This document shows positions 41,249-41,567 of a DNA stretch of 41,567 nucleotides, piece by piece. The DNA lies in contig NZ_BCYO01000032.1 of NCBI RefSeq assembly GCF_001598235.1, positions 1 through 41,567 on the forward strand, given 5' to 3'. How positions within the stretch are numbered: position 1 is the first letter of the stretch; each line of letters begins with the position of its first letter. A model generated the notes under the pieces. The model made no database searches. It was not told the origin of the DNA and saw nothing but the letters and a program-made list of their open reading frames with translations. The stretch comes from Polaromonas jejuensis NBRC 106434. Its GTDB lineage: Bacteria; Pseudomonadota; Gammaproteobacteria; Burkholderiales; Burkholderiaceae_C. The position numbers were made by a program, and so were the translations under genes.

Positions 41249-41567
41249 GCTGCTTGGCAGATTCCCCTGCCGCAGAAAGTCGCACTGGCAGCATTCGTGC
41301 AGCCCAAACACAAACTGGCATGAAGCTTGGCGTTACTGGGCTGTTTTCCTACTTATCAAAACACCCATTTACCGTAAGTAGGCGAGGGCGGGACAGATCA
41401 ATCCATCGTGATGCCAAGTTTGCGGATTAAGCAGCCTAGGCGAAGTGGACCGCTTTTTGCCCGAAGCCGACATTGCGCGGTTGCTTGGAACCCTATTTCG
41501 CTGTTGCCCATTCCACCGTTGCAGTTCGGCGCCCGTGCGTTGGCATCTGAATTCCCCAGGGGTAGGG
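41249..41567. other. Non-coding or decayed tail of the window
   Basis: No convincing gene was found on either strand: frames are short and broken and codon bias is lost. A 24-base imperfect palindrome centred on the CCGCTTTTTGCCCGAAGCCG stretch (41448-41471) resembles REP-like intergenic elements, but only one copy is present in the window. Composition is AT-richer than upstream. Confidence 0.4.

Noticed and set aside
41448..41471. REP-like palindromic element
   Set aside because: Arms match only 6 of 8 and there is a single copy, so it is mentioned with the tail region but not called as a repeat element.

Overview
The window reads as a GC-rich chromosomal segment from a betaproteobacterium, most likely Burkholderiales (Alcaligenaceae or Comamonadaceae style). 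Grounds are the strong G/C bias at third codon positions, the types of PutA, GdhA and GabTD proteins, and the abundance of dipeptide-type ABC, TRAP and MHS-family transporters. No rRNA, tRNA, CRISPR array, insertion sequence or phage gene was seen. Nearly all of the first 40.9 kb is coding. All assignments come from reading motifs by eye; no database search was possible.

Layout. (1) 2-3757 (+): bifunctional proline catabolic enzyme PutA, probably cut at its N-terminus by the window edge. (2) 4007-6735 (-): glutamate dehydrogenase and a type II NADH dehydrogenase. (3) 6732-6842 (-): a stub resembling the first ~20 codons of an FMN-dependent L-lactate/alpha-hydroxyacid dehydrogenase. (4) 6894-12650 (-): a tight operon gabT-gabD-dld-beta-propeller (GABA aminotransferase, succinate semialdehyde dehydrogenase, membrane-bound D-lactate dehydrogenase, exported beta-propeller). 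(5) 12651-13069: an AT-rich divergent control region. It holds two near-identical 23-bp FadR/PdhR-like operator sites and a separate pair of identical 12-bp direct repeats of the kind MocR regulators use. (6) 13070-40892 (+): 24 genes on one strand with no gap over about 90 bp. In order they are a GntR/FCD regulator; a five-gene dipeptide-type ABC transporter ending in a cytosolic beta-propeller paralogue; a TRAP transporter; a CitE-like lyase; a ThDP enzyme; an M20 N-carbamoyl-type amidohydrolase; a PuuC-like aldehyde dehydrogenase; an MHS-family symporter; an RraA-like protein; a second dipeptide-type ABC transporter; a nitrilase-superfamily amidase; an ATP-grasp ligase; a C45 N-terminal-nucleophile amidase; and a MocR regulator. 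(7) 40893-41567: an AT-richer tail with at most one small membrane-protein gene.

How it may work together (inference). The theme is uptake and breakdown of amide-linked or N-substituted amino compounds that feed GABA, glutamate and 2-oxo acids into central metabolism. Four import systems bring in substrates. C-N bond chemistry comes from the M20, nitrilase and C45 hydrolases and the ATP-grasp ligase. Carbonyl chemistry comes from the ThDP enzyme, CitE-like lyase, RraA-like protein and aldehyde dehydrogenase. GabT/GabD, Dld, GdhA and PutA drain products to succinate, pyruvate and 2-oxoglutarate. The least explained parts are the nitrilase/ATP-grasp/C45/MocR module at 35973-40892, the two beta-propeller paralogues in divergent operons, and the dual regulatory repeats at 12710-13058.
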